This document shows, piece after piece, positions 8,076-19,070 of a stretch of 44,446 bases of DNA. Source of the stretch: Pseudomonadota bacterium (GTDB lineage Bacteria; Pseudomonadota; Alphaproteobacteria; Rhizobiales; Tepidamorphaceae). The notes beneath the pieces are model-generated. The model worked only from the letters and a program-made list of their open reading frames with translations. It ran no database searches and was not told the DNA's origin. The stretch's first letter is position 1. Every line of letters begins with the position of its first letter. A program made the position numbers and the translations under genes. The stretch covers positions 1-44,446 of the forward strand of contig JAEWYT010000109.1 of assembly GCA_023458595.1 (NCBI GenBank). Reading direction: 5' to 3'.

Positions 8076-8384
8076 ATGGCAAGCAATGTCCGGGTGCTCA
8101 CCGCCAACCGTCTCGCCGACGGCCGCGTCGTCTATCTCGCCGAGCAGGGGTGGACCTCCGACCTCGGCGCGGCGCGGCTCGTGCTCAACGAGGCCGATGC
8201 CGAGAGCGCGGAGACCGAGGGGCGCGCGGCGGTCGCCGGCCGGCTCGTGGTCGAGCCCTACCTCATCGACATCGAGGCCGAGACCGGCGGCGTCCAGCCC
8301 GTGCGTCTGCGCGAGCGCATTCGCGCCAGCGGGCCGACGACGGGCAACTCCTCGCGCGGCGCCCCGCGCCCGCAGGCCGCCTGA
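8076..8384 (+). CDS. DUF2849 domain protein of the cys operon
   Basis: This 102-residue protein has a GAGGAG ribosome site overlapping the cysG stop, so the two are probably translated together. It matches the DUF2849 family as I remember it (start VRVLTANRLADGRVVYL; central LVVEPYLIDIE), which in alphaproteobacteria sits almost always between cysG and cysI. No catalytic motif, signal peptide or membrane segment is visible. The last 15 residues are Arg/Pro/Gly-rich. Its function is unknown; operon membership suggests a part in sulfite reductase assembly or electron delivery. Confidence 0.88.
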   Translation: MASNVRVLTANRLADGRVVYLAEQGWTSDLGAARLVLNEADAESAETEGRAAVAGRLVVEPYLIDIEAETGGVQPVRLRERIRASGPTTGNSSRGAPRPQAA

Positions 8385-8393
8385 GGACCGGGC

Positions 8394-8617
8394 ATGCCGA
8401 CCGACGTCCGCACCAACCCGTCCTTCGTCATCCGGGAAGCGGCGCAGCCGCTGTCCGGGATCGGGAAGCCTCGGCGCCCGCCGCGGCTCTCCGATCCCGG
8501 CTCTCCGCTTCGCTCCGGCCGGGACGACGACGGAGAAGTCGGAGCCCGGCGCAACGACGGGGAGGCTGGTTCGGGTGACGGGCGCCTGGACGGGAACAGG
8601 ATAGGCGGAGCTTTCTG

Positions 8618-8618
<1 letters not shown>
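8394..8618 (+). CDS. Possible 74-codon ORF across a REP-like spacer inside the cys operon
   Basis: An ORF with a GAGGA ribosome site six bases before its ATG runs from just after the DUF2849 stop to a TGATG overlap with the cysI start. Its product is Arg/Gly/Asp-rich, lacks recognisable domains, and its middle is translated from inverted repeats. I therefore doubt it is a functional protein. It may be a translated spacer that keeps ribosomes moving through a hairpin-rich insertion and into cysI, whose own GGAG site also lies inside it. Other possibility: an untranslated spacer that stays open by chance. Confidence 0.3.
8432..8518. repeat. REP-like cluster of inverted repeats between DUF2849 and cysI
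   Basis: At least two nested stem-loops are visible. One has arms AGCGGC and GCCGCT around a 3-base loop, flanked by CCGG complements. The second pairs GATCGG..AGCC (8459-8470) with GGCT..CCGATC (8485-8496). A CCGG-rich segment with a TTCG turn follows. The motif style (CCGGGA, GATCCCGG, GGGACGACG) is that of dispersed intergenic palindromes common in Hyphomicrobiales; relatives occur near 21.9 and 24.9 kb here. Confidence 0.6.
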
Positions 8619-10277
<1,659 letters not shown>

Positions 10278-10288
<11 letters not shown>

Positions 10289-11564
10289 TACGAAGCCTGC
10301 TCCCGGCAACGAGGTCGTATGCGGCCGCGACACCTGGCCGGACGCCAAGGTGCTCGACCGCCTGTTCACCGGCGCGAAGGCCGAAGACCTGATCGCCTAC
10401 GCGGTCGGGGAGCTGGCGCCGGGGCGGGCGGCGGTCGTCTCGTCCTTCGGGGCGGATTCCGCCGTGCTTCTGCATCTCGTCGCCAAGGTCGCGCCGGAAA
10501 CGCCGGTGATCTTCCTCGATACCGGCAAGCACTTCCCCGAGACGCTCGCCTATCGAGACGAACTCGTGGCCCGGCTGGGGCTCGCCGACGTGCGCTCGCT
10601 CACGCCCGATCCGGCGCGTCTCGCCGAACTCGATCCGGACGGCGGCCTGAACGGCCGCAACGCGGACCTGTGCTGCGCGATCCGCAAGACGGAGCCGCTG
10701 GAGGCCGCCCTTGCCGGTTTCGACGTCTGGATCAACGGCCGCAGGCGGCACCAGACGTCCGACCGGACGGTGATGCCGCTCGTCGAGCGCGACGGCGGGC
10801 GGCTGAAGATCAATCCGCTGGCGGAGTGGGAGAATTCCGAGATCTCCGCCTACCGGACGATCCACGAGCTGCCCCGTCATCCGCTGGTGTCCGAAGGCTA
10901 CCTCTCGATCGGCTGCGCGCCGTGCACGAGCCCGGTCACGGGTGGCGAGGACGCGCGCGCCGGGCGCTGGCGCGGCTCCGACAAGACGGAATGCGGCATC
11001 CACATCACGCGCAACGGGGAGACGGTGCGCGTGCTTTCGGCAGGACAGAGAATGACGGACAAGAACGACATCTGGACCCGCGAGGGGTTTGTTGCCGACT
11101 GCTTCACGCGCGTCGACGACGGCGAGGATTTGCCGGAGGCCGGCGCGGTCCTGCTTCCGGCCTCCCGCTGGGCGGACCTGCGGGGCCTCGACGACCTGGA
11201 GAGCCACGAGATCGGGGTGGAACTATTGTCGCATGAGGCGGTGGAAGATCTCGTCCCCGATCTCGACCGTATCTCGATGATCGCGCTGAATTTCCCTGCT
11301 TTCACCGACGGGCGGGCCTATTCGAGCGCGCGTCTTCTGCGCGAGCGGCACGGCTACTCGAAGGAAATCCGGGCGACCGGCGACATTTTGCTCGACCAGA
11401 TTCCGTTCATGCTGCGTTGCGGATTTTCCGCCTTTGCCATAAGTCACGGTCCGACCAGACGCGCACTCGCGGAGGGGCATATGCCCGAGGTGCCGATCTA
11501 TCTGCAGCCCGTCGGGCGGCAGGAGGCACAGGGCAACCGGCCGTGGATGCGCCTGAGGACCTGA
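10278..11564 (+). CDS. cysH: Fusion of assimilatory adenylylsulfate reductase (CysH) and DUF934
   Basis: The product is 428 residues in one frame. Residues 1-245 are CysH: nucleotide-binding SSFGADSAVLLH, the [4Fe-4S] cysteines Cys132-Cys133 and Cys213/Cys216 (LCCAIRK, GCAPC), and catalytic Cys239 in ECGIH. The four extra cysteines mark an Fe-S enzyme that prefers APS over PAPS. CysH proteins normally end soon after ECGIH. Here translation continues through a short linker into a complete DUF934 domain (about 259-425; WTREGFVADCF, ARLLRERHGY, IPFMLRCGFSAF). Met259 has a weak AGGA site ahead of it, so a separate DUF934 product by internal initiation is possible. The gene overlaps cysI, with GGAGG just before its ATG. 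Confidence 0.9.
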
Positions 11565-11584
11565 CCCAAAGGCAAACGGAATTC

Positions 11585-12616
11585 ATGAGCGAAACCATTT
11601 CCACCGACGTCGCCATCATCGGTGCCGGGCCGGTCGGCCTGTTCGCCGTGTTCGAACTCGGCCTCCTCGACATGAAATGCCAGGTGATCGACATTCTCGA
11701 CCGGCCGGGCGGGCAATGCGCCGAGCTCTATCCGGAAAAGCCGATCTACGACATCCCGGCCTGGCCGGTCATCACCGGGCAGGAGCTCACCGACAAGCTG
11801 ATGGAGCAGATCGCGCCCTTCGGCCCGACCTTCCATTTCGGCCACATGGTGGAGACGCTCGAACGGCGGCCCGACGGCACCTTCGTGCTCGGCACCGACC
11901 AGGGCCTCGTCATCGAGACCAAGGTGGTCGTGATCGCCGCCGGCGGCGGCAGCTTCCAGCCGAAACGCCCGCCGATCAACGGCATCGAGGCCTACGAAGC
12001 CAAGTCGGTGTTCTATTCGGTGCGCCGGATGGAGGATTTCCGCGACAAGCACCTCGTCATCGTCGGTGGCGGCGATTCCGCGCTCGACTGGACCTTGAAC
12101 CTACAGCCGCTGGCGAAGCGCGTGACGCTGATCCACCGCCGCGACGCCTTCCGCGCCGCGCCGGATTCCGTCAACAAGATGAAGGCGTTGGTCGATTCCG
12201 GTGAGATGGACCTTCTGCTCGGCCAGGTTACCGGTCTGAAGGGCGACGACGGCCAGCTCTCCGACATCACGGTCACCGATCTCGAGAAGGCCGAGCACAC
12301 GATCGCCTGCGACCGGATGCTGCCGTTCTTCGGGCTCACCATGAAGCTCGGGCCGGTCGCAAACTGGGGCCTGAACCTGGACGAGAACCTGATTCCCGTG
12401 GACACCGAGAAGTTCGAGAGCTCGGAGCCCGGCATCTTCGCGATCGGCGACATCAACTGGTATCCGGGCAAGCTGAAGCTGATCCTTTCGGGCTTCCACG
12501 AGGGCGCGCTGATGGCGCAGGCCGCCTACAGGATCGTCTATCCGGACAAGCGGCTCGTCTTCCAGTACACGACGTCCTCGACCAACCTGCAGAAGAAGCT
12601 CGGGGTCGCGGGGTAG
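11585..12616 (+). CDS. Ferredoxin-NADP+ reductase, thioredoxin-reductase-like (FNR2 type)
   Basis: This 343-residue flavoprotein has the FAD dinucleotide motif GAGPVGLF at about residues 13-20, the family signature GGQCAELYPEKPIYDIPAWP, and a second Rossmann motif for NADP(H), VIVGGGDSALDW, near 160. The thioredoxin-reductase CxxC pair is absent, which separates FNR2 enzymes from true thioredoxin reductases. It follows the cysH-DUF934 gene after 20 bases and so is probably in the same transcript. The likely role is to pass electrons from NADPH to a ferredoxin that feeds CysI. The ATG at 11585 fits the family start; a longer reading from 11417 overlaps cysH. Confidence 0.92.
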   Translation: MSETISTDVAIIGAGPVGLFAVFELGLLDMKCQVIDILDRPGGQCAELYPEKPIYDIPAWPVITGQELTDKLMEQIAPFGPTFHFGHMVETLERRPDGTFVLGTDQGLVIETKVVVIAAGGGSFQPKRPPINGIEAYEAKSVFYSVRRMEDFRDKHLVIVGGGDSALDWTLNLQPLAKRVTLIHRRDAFRAAPDSVNKMKALVDSGEMDLLLGQVTGLKGDDGQLSDITVTDLEKAEHTIACDRMLPFFGLTMKLGPVANWGLNLDENLIPVDTEKFESSEPGIFAIGDINWYPGKLKLILSGFHEGALMAQAAYRIVYPDKRLVFQYTTSSTNLQKKLGVAG

Positions 12617-12806
12617 GCGTCGCGGCAGCGGCGGCGAAAGCGGCGCTGTCGCAGGGGCGAACGCGCAAGGCCCGAAGCCGAGGGCCGGGCCAAGGCGCGA
12701 CGCCTTCGGGCGGGGCCCGGAGCGGCGGTTGCGGCCGTGCGGGACGGCACTACATTGGACGGACGCCGCTTCCGCGGCGATGCGCCCCCCGGCAGGGAAG
12801 TCTGCA

Positions 12807-13094
12807 ATGGCCGTCTACGTGGACGAAGCGATCTGGCAGTGGCACGGACGCAGGTGGTGCCACCTGCTGGCCGACAGCGAGGAGGAGCTGCACCGTTTCG
12901 CCTTCTCGCTCGGCATCCAGCACTCGTCCTACCAGGGCCCGCCGCGCACCTCGAAACCGCATTACGACCTGACCGCCTGGGAGCGCAGCGTGGCGATCAG
13001 CCGCGGGGCGATCGCCTGCACGCGGCAGGAGATCGTCGCCGTGTTGCGTTCGGTGCGGGCGAGCGGCGAGGGGAGGCTGGCGCTCGCGAGCTAG
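12807..13094 (+). CDS. DUF4031 family protein
   Basis: This is a 95-residue protein with the recognisable DUF4031 pattern: start MAVYVDEAIWQWHGRRWCHL, then ELHRFAFSLGI, PHYDLTAWER and a closing REIVAVLR-like helix. No function is established for the family. The 190 bp between the FNR gene and this start are GC-rich, with inverted segments (AAGGCCCGAAGCCGAGGGCC-like) but no gene. The start at 12807 leaves out 26 upstream in-frame residues that do not match the family. It lies 42 bp before the helicase start on the same strand and may be co-transcribed. Confidence 0.85.
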   Translation: MAVYVDEAIWQWHGRRWCHLLADSEEELHRFAFSLGIQHSSYQGPPRTSKPHYDLTAWERSVAISRGAIACTRQEIVAVLRSVRASGEGRLALAS

Positions 13095-13136
13095 TCGCGG
13101 ATTGCCGGAGTCCCCGCCGGCGTGTTTCCTGCCTGT

Positions 13137-15221
13137 ATGGCACCGGCAAATGATTCGGCTTCGGCCGCGCGGCGCGACTACCTGGACACCCTGAATACCG
13201 AGCAGCGCCGTGCCGTCGAGCACGGGCTCGGCGGCGACGCGCTGCCGGCTCCGCTGCTGATCATCGCCGGGGCGGGCTCGGGCAAGACCAGCACGCTGGC
13301 CCACCGGGTCGCGCACCTGATCGCGGAGGGCGCGGATCCGCGGCGGATCCTGCTCATGACCTTCACCCGCCGGGCCGCCGCCGAGATGACGCGCCGCGCC
13401 GAGACGATCCTGGTGAAGGCGATGGGCGGACGGACGGGCGAGCTCGGGCTCGACTGGGCCGGCACCTTCCACGGCGTCGGCGCGCGGCTCCTGCGCGAGT
13501 ACGCCCCGCTCGTCGGCCTCGATCCGGCCTTCACCATCCACGACCGCGGCGATTCCGCCGATCTGATGAACCTCGTGCGACACGAGCTCGGCTTCTCCAG
13601 GACCGAGAAGCGCTTTCCGCAGAAGGCGACGTGTCTGGCCATCTATTCGCGAACGGTGAACGGGCAGTCGGAGCTCGCAGACGTGCTCGGCAGGGCGTTT
13701 CCCTGGTGCGCGGCGTGGGAGGACGAGCTGCGGGCCCTGTTCTCGGCCTACGTCGAGACGAAGCAGGCGCAGAACGTGCTCGACTACGACGACCTGCTCT
13801 TGTGGTGGGCGCAGATGATGCAGGTGCCGGAGCTTGCCGCCGACATCGCCGCCCGCTTCGACCACGTTCTCGTCGACGAATACCAGGATACCAACAGCCT
13901 GCAGGCCTCGATCCTGCTCGGCCTGAAGCCGGACGGGCGCGGTCTCACCGTTGTCGGCGACGACGCCCAGTCGATCTACTCGTTCCGCTCGGCGAGCGTG
14001 AAGAACATCCTCGAGTTCCCCGGCCATTTCTCGCCGCCGGCCGAGATGGTGACGCTCGAACGCAACTACCGCTCGACGCAGCCGATCCTGAAAGCCGCCA
14101 ACGCGGTGATCGACCTCGCCGCGGCGCGCTTCACCAAGAACCTGTGGTCCGACCGGGACGGGGGCGGGCGGCCGAGGCTCGTCGGCGTGCGTGACGAGAC
14201 CGGGCAGGCCCGCTACGTGGTCGAGCAGGTGCTGGAATCCCGCGAGGAGGGGGCGCTCCTGAAGGCGCAGGCGGTGCTGTTCCGCGCCTCGCACCACAGC
14301 GGGCCGCTGGAAGTGGAACTCACCCGTCGCAATATCCCCTTCGTCAAGTTCGGCGGGCTGAAGTTCCTCGAGGCCGCCCACGTCAAGGACCTGCTCTCGG
14401 TGCTGCGTTTCGCCGAGAACCCCGGCGACCGGGTCGCGGGCTTCCGGGTGCTGCAGCTGATGCCGGGGATCGGCCCGTCGAGCGCCGCGCAGGTGCTCGA
14501 CCGGCTGACGACGGCGGGCGACATGGTCGGCGCGCTCGAAGAGGCGGCGCCGGCCCGCGCCGCGGCGGAGGAATGGCCGGGCTTCGTCGGCCTGATGCGG
14601 CGCCTGCGCACGGGGCTCGCCGGCTGGCCCGCCGAGATGGACGACGCGCGCGCGTGGTACGAGCCGCACCTGGAACGCCTGCACGAGGATTCGGCCGTGC
14701 GCCTCGCCGATCTCCTGCAACTCCAGCAGATCGCGACCGGGTATCCCTCCCGCGAGCGTTTCCTGACGGAACTCACCCTCGATCCGCCGCAGGCGACGAG
14801 CGATCTCGCCGGGCCGCCGATCCTCGACGAGGACTACCTGATCCTCTCGACCATCCATTCGGCGAAGGGGCAGGAGTGGCGCAACGTCTTCGTGCTCAAC
14901 ACCGTCGACGGCTGCATCCCGTCCGATCTCGCGGTCGGCGAGCAGGACGACCTCGAGGAGGAGCGCCGGCTCCTCTACGTTGCGATGACGCGGGCGCGCG
15001 ACCGGCTCGACCTGATCGTGCCGCACCGCTTCTACGTCCACGGCCAGTCCTCGCGCGGCGACCGCCACGTCTACGCGGTCCGGACCCGGTTCATCCCCGA
15101 CGACCTGCTGCCGCATTTCGAGCAGACGGCCTGGCCGGCCCCCGGAGCGGAAGAGGGCAAGCCCGCGCCGCTTCAGGGGACCGTAGACCTGAGGTCGCGC
15201 ATGCGCGCCATGTGGGGCTAG
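13137..15221 (+). CDS. UvrD/Rep-family ATP-dependent DNA helicase
   Basis: This 694-residue superfamily 1A helicase has all core motifs: I (IAGAGSGKTS), II (VLVDEYQDTN), III (VVGDDAQSIYSFR), IV (LERNYRST), V (TIHSAKGQEW) and VI (YVAMTRARDRL). It translocates 3' to 5' on single-stranded DNA and would act in repair or fork restart. It is about 30-60 residues shorter than typical UvrD or PcrA and lacks their long C-terminal tail, so it is probably an additional, smaller paralog rather than the main UvrD. The ATG at 13137 was preferred over a GTG five codons earlier. Confidence 0.9.
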   Translation: MAPANDSASAARRDYLDTLNTEQRRAVEHGLGGDALPAPLLIIAGAGSGKTSTLAHRVAHLIAEGADPRRILLMTFTRRAAAEMTRRAETILVKAMGGRTGELGLDWAGTFHGVGARLLREYAPLVGLDPAFTIHDRGDSADLMNLVRHELGFSRTEKRFPQKATCLAIYSRTVNGQSELADVLGRAFPWCAAWEDELRALFSAYVETKQAQNVLDYDDLLLWWAQMMQVPELAADIAARFDHVLVDEYQDTNSLQASILLGLKPDGRGLTVVGDDAQSIYSFRSASVKNILEFPGHFSPPAEMVTLERNYRSTQPILKAANAVIDLAAARFTKNLWSDRDGGGRPRLVGVRDETGQARYVVEQVLESREEGALLKAQAVLFRASHHSGPLEVELTRRNIPFVKFGGLKFLEAAHVKDLLSVLRFAENPGDRVAGFRVLQLMPGIGPSSAAQVLDRLTTAGDMVGALEEAAPARAAAEEWPGFVGLMRRLRTGLAGWPAEMDDARAWYEPHLERLHEDSAVRLADLLQLQQIATGYPSRERFLTELTLDPPQATSDLAGPPILDEDYLILSTIHSAKGQEWRNVFVLNTVDGCIPSDLAVGEQDDLEEERRLLYVAMTRARDRLDLIVPHRFYVHGQSSRGDRHVYAVRTRFIPDDLLPHFEQTAWPAPGAEEGKPAPLQGTVDLRSRMRAMWG

Positions 15222-15240
15222 GGGGCCGCGGCTGCCCGCG

Positions 15241-15834
15241 TCAGTAGCTCGCCGGCACGAACAGGGCGGTGACGTTGATGTTTTCGATCTGCACATTGCC
15301 GCCGGCCTCCGTGCAGAAAAGGTTGATCGTCACCGGACCGGCTCCGGCGACCGGGATCACCCTGGTCAGGCTCGCGGAGAAGTAGCCGGAAGTGCCGCCA
15401 CCGAAGTTGGTGTTCACGCCCGCATCGTTGCCGGAAACCAGACTGCACGACCATACCGCTCCGCTGGTCGCGGCGGAGAAATCGGCGCTTGCGGCGATCG
15501 TGCCGGCCCCGGGCGCGTCGACGTCGATGTGGAAGACGATCTCGGGGGTGCCGGTGAGATAGATCGGGCCGGAAACGAAGCCGGATGCGATGCCGGCCGG
15601 CTTGGCGCCGTCGGCAAGATCGTCGGCCGATACGGAGCCGTCCGTGATGGCTGCCGAGGTGATGGCGTTCGGGCGGATGTGCTTTCGCGTCACCGCCTTG
15701 CGGCCGATGTCCCTGGCGCCGACGCAGCCCCGGCAATTGAGGTCCCTGGCGGTCTGGGCGTGGGCGGTGGTGGCCGGGAGGCAGCCGGCAAGCATGACGA
15801 GCGCGACCATCGTCGACCTGCTTCGCGTGTTCAT
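15241..15834 (-). CDS. Secreted hypothetical protein with tail-fibre-like linker motif
   Basis: The protein is 197 residues. A clear Sec signal peptide (MNTRSRSTMVALVMLAGC...) ends at an AHA-Q cleavage site near residue 27. The mature N-terminus has the motif KAVTRKHIRPNAITSAAITDGSVSA-type repeats (shown here in part: ITDGSVSADDLADGA) common in bacterial surface and fibre-like proteins, followed by a beta-rich, Gly/Ser/Thr-rich domain with a few cysteines. The second of two close ATGs is best spaced (9 bases) from AGAGGG. It is convergent with the helicase gene, 19 bases apart. I do not recognise a function. Confidence 0.7.
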   Translation of the reverse strand: MNTRSRSTMVALVMLAGCLPATTAHAQTARDLNCRGCVGARDIGRKAVTRKHIRPNAITSAAITDGSVSADDLADGAKPAGIASGFVSGPIYLTGTPEIVFHIDVDAPGAGTIAASADFSAATSGAVWSCSLVSGNDAGVNTNFGGGTSGYFSASLTRVIPVAGAGPVTINLFCTEAGGNVQIENINVTALFVPASY

Positions 15835-16054
15835 GGGCATTTTCCCTCTCGTTCCACAACAGAGGCCCGCCGTGACGGTTCCCTTATTTGGTGAAATCTC
15901 GAATATCTCGAATTGATAGGCGTGGCTCGTTTCAGCCCGATTTCCGAGTTGTTTCGGTCGCGTTTCTGTCGCTGCCGACAACGATTTTGCCCTCGCGCGC
16001 CGGTTCGGGCGGCGTTAACGTCCGCGGCTTTTCCAGCAGTTCCGGTTCATACAC

Positions 16055-16852
16055 ATGATGCGTTTCATCGTTTCGATCCTTGCTGGCTTCCTCGGAGCCG
16101 GCGTCGGTATGCTGCTCGGCTTCGGCATCGGCTCCGTCCTCGCGGAGGTGCTCGACGTCTCCTGCTTCGAGGGGGCGTGCGGTTATTTCGTTGCGCTGAT
16201 CGTCCTGATCGGCGGCGCGATCGGTCTCGTCGCCGGCATCCTGATCGCGCTTACGGCCGGGCGCAGGCGGGCCGTCCGCTCGCTCGGGAAGGGGGTGGAG
16301 GCTGCCGGCGCGCCGGCGCGGCCGGCCGGGGCCGGCACGACGACCTTCGGCCGGCTTGTCGGCGCGATCGTGGTGGTCGCCGGCCTCGTGGCCGGCGGCA
16401 CGTGGCTATACGCCTGGATGATGGACGACAGCCTCGGCGGCGCGAACCAGGCGACGCCGCAGCTCCACTACGAGATCCGCTTTCCCCCCGGCACCAGGAT
16501 CCCGGAGACGATCTCCGGCATCGACGTGCAGCTCGACACCGAGAAGAACCAGGCCTGGGGCGACATGTTCGACGACTGGCGCCGGCAGGACGGCGACCGG
16601 CCCGTCGTCGCCGGCTTCTTCGATCTCTACTACCGGGCGAACTCGCGCGTCCTGTCGGTCAGGCTGCCCGATACGGAGCGCTTCATTTTCCGCCTGAAGC
16701 TGCCGCGCGCGCCGGGACACATGGCGGAGTACACCGACTGGTACCCGGCCGATGCGGTGGACGCCGGCGGCGCGGACGACCAGCCCCGCGAAGCCACCGG
16801 CGACGAGGGCGTCGATATCCACTACCGCGTCGTCTACGCGGGGGAGGACTGA
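16055..16852 (+). CDS. Hypothetical membrane protein, three predicted membrane segments
   Basis: The protein is 265 residues. Hydrophobic segments lie at about 4-30, 45-67 and 102-122. A Gly-rich first segment and a short cysteine-bearing loop (SCFEGACGY) separate the first two, and an Arg-rich turn with an Ala/Gly/Pro-rich linker separates the second from the third. The remaining 140 residues form a soluble beta-rich domain (LHYEIRFPPGTRIPE) outside or inside the membrane. I do not recognise the family. It stands alone: its upstream gap of 220 bp is shared with the divergent secreted-protein gene and its downstream neighbour is convergent. Confidence 0.7.
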   Translation: MMRFIVSILAGFLGAGVGMLLGFGIGSVLAEVLDVSCFEGACGYFVALIVLIGGAIGLVAGILIALTAGRRRAVRSLGKGVEAAGAPARPAGAGTTTFGRLVGAIVVVAGLVAGGTWLYAWMMDDSLGGANQATPQLHYEIRFPPGTRIPETISGIDVQLDTEKNQAWGDMFDDWRRQDGDRPVVAGFFDLYYRANSRVLSVRLPDTERFIFRLKLPRAPGHMAEYTDWYPADAVDAGGADDQPREATGDEGVDIHYRVVYAGED

Positions 16853-16965
16853 GCGGGAGCGGAACTACGCCGCTCCGCCGGCTGACCGACCCGCGGTCGT
16901 GCCGGGACGAGCCCGGCGATGGCGCAGACGGGTGCGATCGGGGGCGGCTTCTCGGTCCGAGCGCC

Positions 16966-18351
16966 TCAGACGTTCAACAGCAGGTACTCGCGCTCCCAAC
17001 TCGAGATGACGCGGTTGTAAAGCTGCCATTCGAGGCGCTTCACCTCGATGAAGGCGTCGACGAAGCGGCTGCCGAGCACGCCGCGCAGGGGCTTGCTGTC
17101 GGACAGCATCTCCAGCGCCTCGTGGTGGTGGAGCGGCAGGCCGAAGGGCAGGGTGTGGGCGTCGATGGCAACGACCGGCTCCGGATCGATCTTCTCCTGA
17201 AGGCCGAGCCAGCCGCAGGCGAGCGTCGCCGCGAAGGCGAGGTAGGGGTTGGAGTCGACGCCGGGCACGCGGTTCTCGACACGGCGGGCGGCGGGCGGGG
17301 AATCGGGGACGCGCAGGCCGCAAGTGCGGTTGTCGTGGCCCCAGTGGACGTTGATCGGGGCGTCGGATTCCAGGCGGATGCGCCGGAACGAGTTCACGTT
17401 CGGGCAGAACAGCGGCATCGCGTGCGGCACGTGGCGCTGCAGGCCCGAGATGTAGTGGAACAGCGTCGGGGCGTCGTTGCCGTCCTTGTCGACGAAGATG
17501 TTCGAGCCGTCGTCCATGCGCACGATCGACTGGTGGACGTGCATGGCCGAGCCCGGCTCGTTCTCGTGCGGCATCGCCATGAAGGTCGCGTACATGTCGT
17601 GCTTCAGGGCGGCCTTTCGGACGGCGCGCTTGAACAGAAACACCTGGTCGGCGAGTTCCATCGGGTCGCCGTGCAGGAAGTTCATCTCGAGCTGGGCGGG
17701 ACCGGCCTCGTGCGCCATCGTGCCGATCTCGATGCGGGATTGCTCGCAATAGGCGTAGATCTCCTCGACGACGGGATCGAACTCGTTGGCCGCCTCGATG
17801 CCGTAGGCCTGGCGGCCGGACTCCTTGCGCCCGGAGATGCCGACCGGCGTCGTCAGCGGGATGTCCGGATCGACAGATTTCTCCACCAGGTAATATTCGA
17901 GCTCGGGGGCGACGATGGGCCTGAGGCCCGCGTCGGCATAGAGCCCCAGCACGCGCTTCAGGACAGAGCGCGGGGCGAAATCCACCAGCACGCCGTCGTT
18001 GTAGGTCGTGTCGCAGATGACCTGCGCCGTCGGCTCCTCGTACCAGGGGACGATGCGGACGGTGCCGACGTCGGGGATGATGCGGATGTCCTGGTCGGTC
18101 TCCGACTGGATGCCGCCTTCCTCCGCCGGGTCGCCGGTGACGGCCTGCAGCAGGATCGTCTCGGGCAGGCGCAGGCCCGATTCCAGGTTCCGGATGAAAT
18201 CCTCGCGCGGGATGATCTTGCCGCGCATCATGCCGGTCATGTCCGGGACGAGGCATTCGACCTCGTCGATGTTGCGCCCGCGCAGCCAGCGCACGATATC
18301 GTCCTTGGACCTCGGGGTGTCTCGGGTTGTATCGCCTGGGTCGCTGTCCAT
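16966..18351 (-). CDS. Glutamine synthetase family protein, gamma-glutamylputrescine synthetase-like
   Basis: This 461-residue ATP-dependent gamma-glutamyl ligase has the beta-Grasp N-terminal domain (about 15-110) and the catalytic domain after it. Conserved pieces are PELEYYLVE, GPAQLEMNF, MHVHQSI, NVNSFRRI, NRTCGLRVP and the C-terminal ENRVPGVDSNPYLA. GlnA-type regulatory adenylylation features are not evident, and overall it fits the PuuA/GlnT group that ligates glutamate to amines such as putrescine. A PuuB-like oxidase is encoded at 41.4 kb, but a linked pathway is inference. ATG 18351 has GGAG six bases upstream; an earlier ATG at 18387 adds 12 residues without one. Confidence 0.88.
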   Translation of the reverse strand: MDSDPGDTTRDTPRSKDDIVRWLRGRNIDEVECLVPDMTGMMRGKIIPREDFIRNLESGLRLPETILLQAVTGDPAEEGGIQSETDQDIRIIPDVGTVRIVPWYEEPTAQVICDTTYNDGVLVDFAPRSVLKRVLGLYADAGLRPIVAPELEYYLVEKSVDPDIPLTTPVGISGRKESGRQAYGIEAANEFDPVVEEIYAYCEQSRIEIGTMAHEAGPAQLEMNFLHGDPMELADQVFLFKRAVRKAALKHDMYATFMAMPHENEPGSAMHVHQSIVRMDDGSNIFVDKDGNDAPTLFHYISGLQRHVPHAMPLFCPNVNSFRRIRLESDAPINVHWGHDNRTCGLRVPDSPPAARRVENRVPGVDSNPYLAFAATLACGWLGLQEKIDPEPVVAIDAHTLPFGLPLHHHEALEMLSDSKPLRGVLGSRFVDAFIEVKRLEWQLYNRVISSWEREYLLLNV

Positions 18352-18449
18352 GATGTCTCCGGGCGGCGGGCCGCCTGTTTCGTTCATCCCGTCTTATCCG
18401 CGGCGGGGGGCGGCGGGCAAAGCATTTCTGGGAGAAGCGGAGTATCGCC

Positions 18450-19070
18450 GTGGGCTTCTACTTCGACAGGATCGTGCCGCGGCTCACCCACCTTTGCTGC
18501 GGCAGCGGGCGGATCGGGGCGCAACGCGGGCTCGTCGTCCCGGAGGTGGAGGGCGTCGTCGTCGAGATCGGCTTCGGCTCCGGCCACAATCTCGGCTTCT
18601 ACGACCCGGAGAAGGTGCGCCGGGTCGTCGGCGTCGAGCCGCACGAGGGCATGCTGAGGCTCGCCGGGACAAACGTCGACCGGTCGCCCGTGCCGGTCGA
18701 TATCCTGCAAGGCGTCGCCGAGAACCTGCCGCTGGAGGCGCATTCGGCCGACACGGCGGTGCTGACCTACACGCTGTGCTCGGTCGGCGGGCCGCTCGCC
18801 GCGCTTTCCGAACTCCGGCGGGTGCTCAAGCCCTCCGGGCGCCTTCTCATCCTCGAGCACGGCCGTTCGGACGAGGCCGGCGTCGCACGCTGGCAGGACC
18901 GGCTGGACCCGGTCTGGACCGTCTGCGCGGCGGGCTGCCACATCAACCGGCCGACGCGGGCGCTGGTCGAGGAGGCGGGGTTCGCCATCGAGCGGCTCGA
19001 CACGTTCTACCTGCAGGGCGCGCCGAAGACGCTGGGCTTCCATTCCCGCGGCATCGCCGTGCCGCGATAG
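18450..19070 (+). CDS. Class I SAM-dependent methyltransferase
   Basis: This 206-residue methyltransferase has motif I VVEIGFGSGHNLGFY (about 36-50), acidic motif II VVGVEPHEGML, and a post-motif region DTAVLTYTLCSVGG followed by RVLKPSGRLLILEHG, the pattern of the UbiE/Methyltransf_11 group. An N-terminal CCGSGR segment before motif I is typical of small phospholipid N-methyltransferase-like proteins. The substrate is not deducible. The start is GTG, with a GGAG site upstream; it is divergent from the glutamine-synthetase-family gene with a 98-bp gap. Confidence 0.85.
   Translation: MGFYFDRIVPRLTHLCCGSGRIGAQRGLVVPEVEGVVVEIGFGSGHNLGFYDPEKVRRVVGVEPHEGMLRLAGTNVDRSPVPVDILQGVAENLPLEAHSADTAVLTYTLCSVGGPLAALSELRRVLKPSGRLLILEHGRSDEAGVARWQDRLDPVWTVCAAGCHINRPTRALVEEAGFAIERLDTFYLQGAPKTLGFHSRGIAVPR

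Noticed and set aside
12750..15296. An 848-codon minus-strand ORF
   Set aside because: Antisense of the UvrD-like helicase, which has all its motifs on the plus strand.
15913..18657. A 914-codon plus-strand ORF
   Set aside because: Composite shadow of the glutamine-synthetase-family gene (minus) and its surroundings; Arg/Gly/Asp-biased product without domain.
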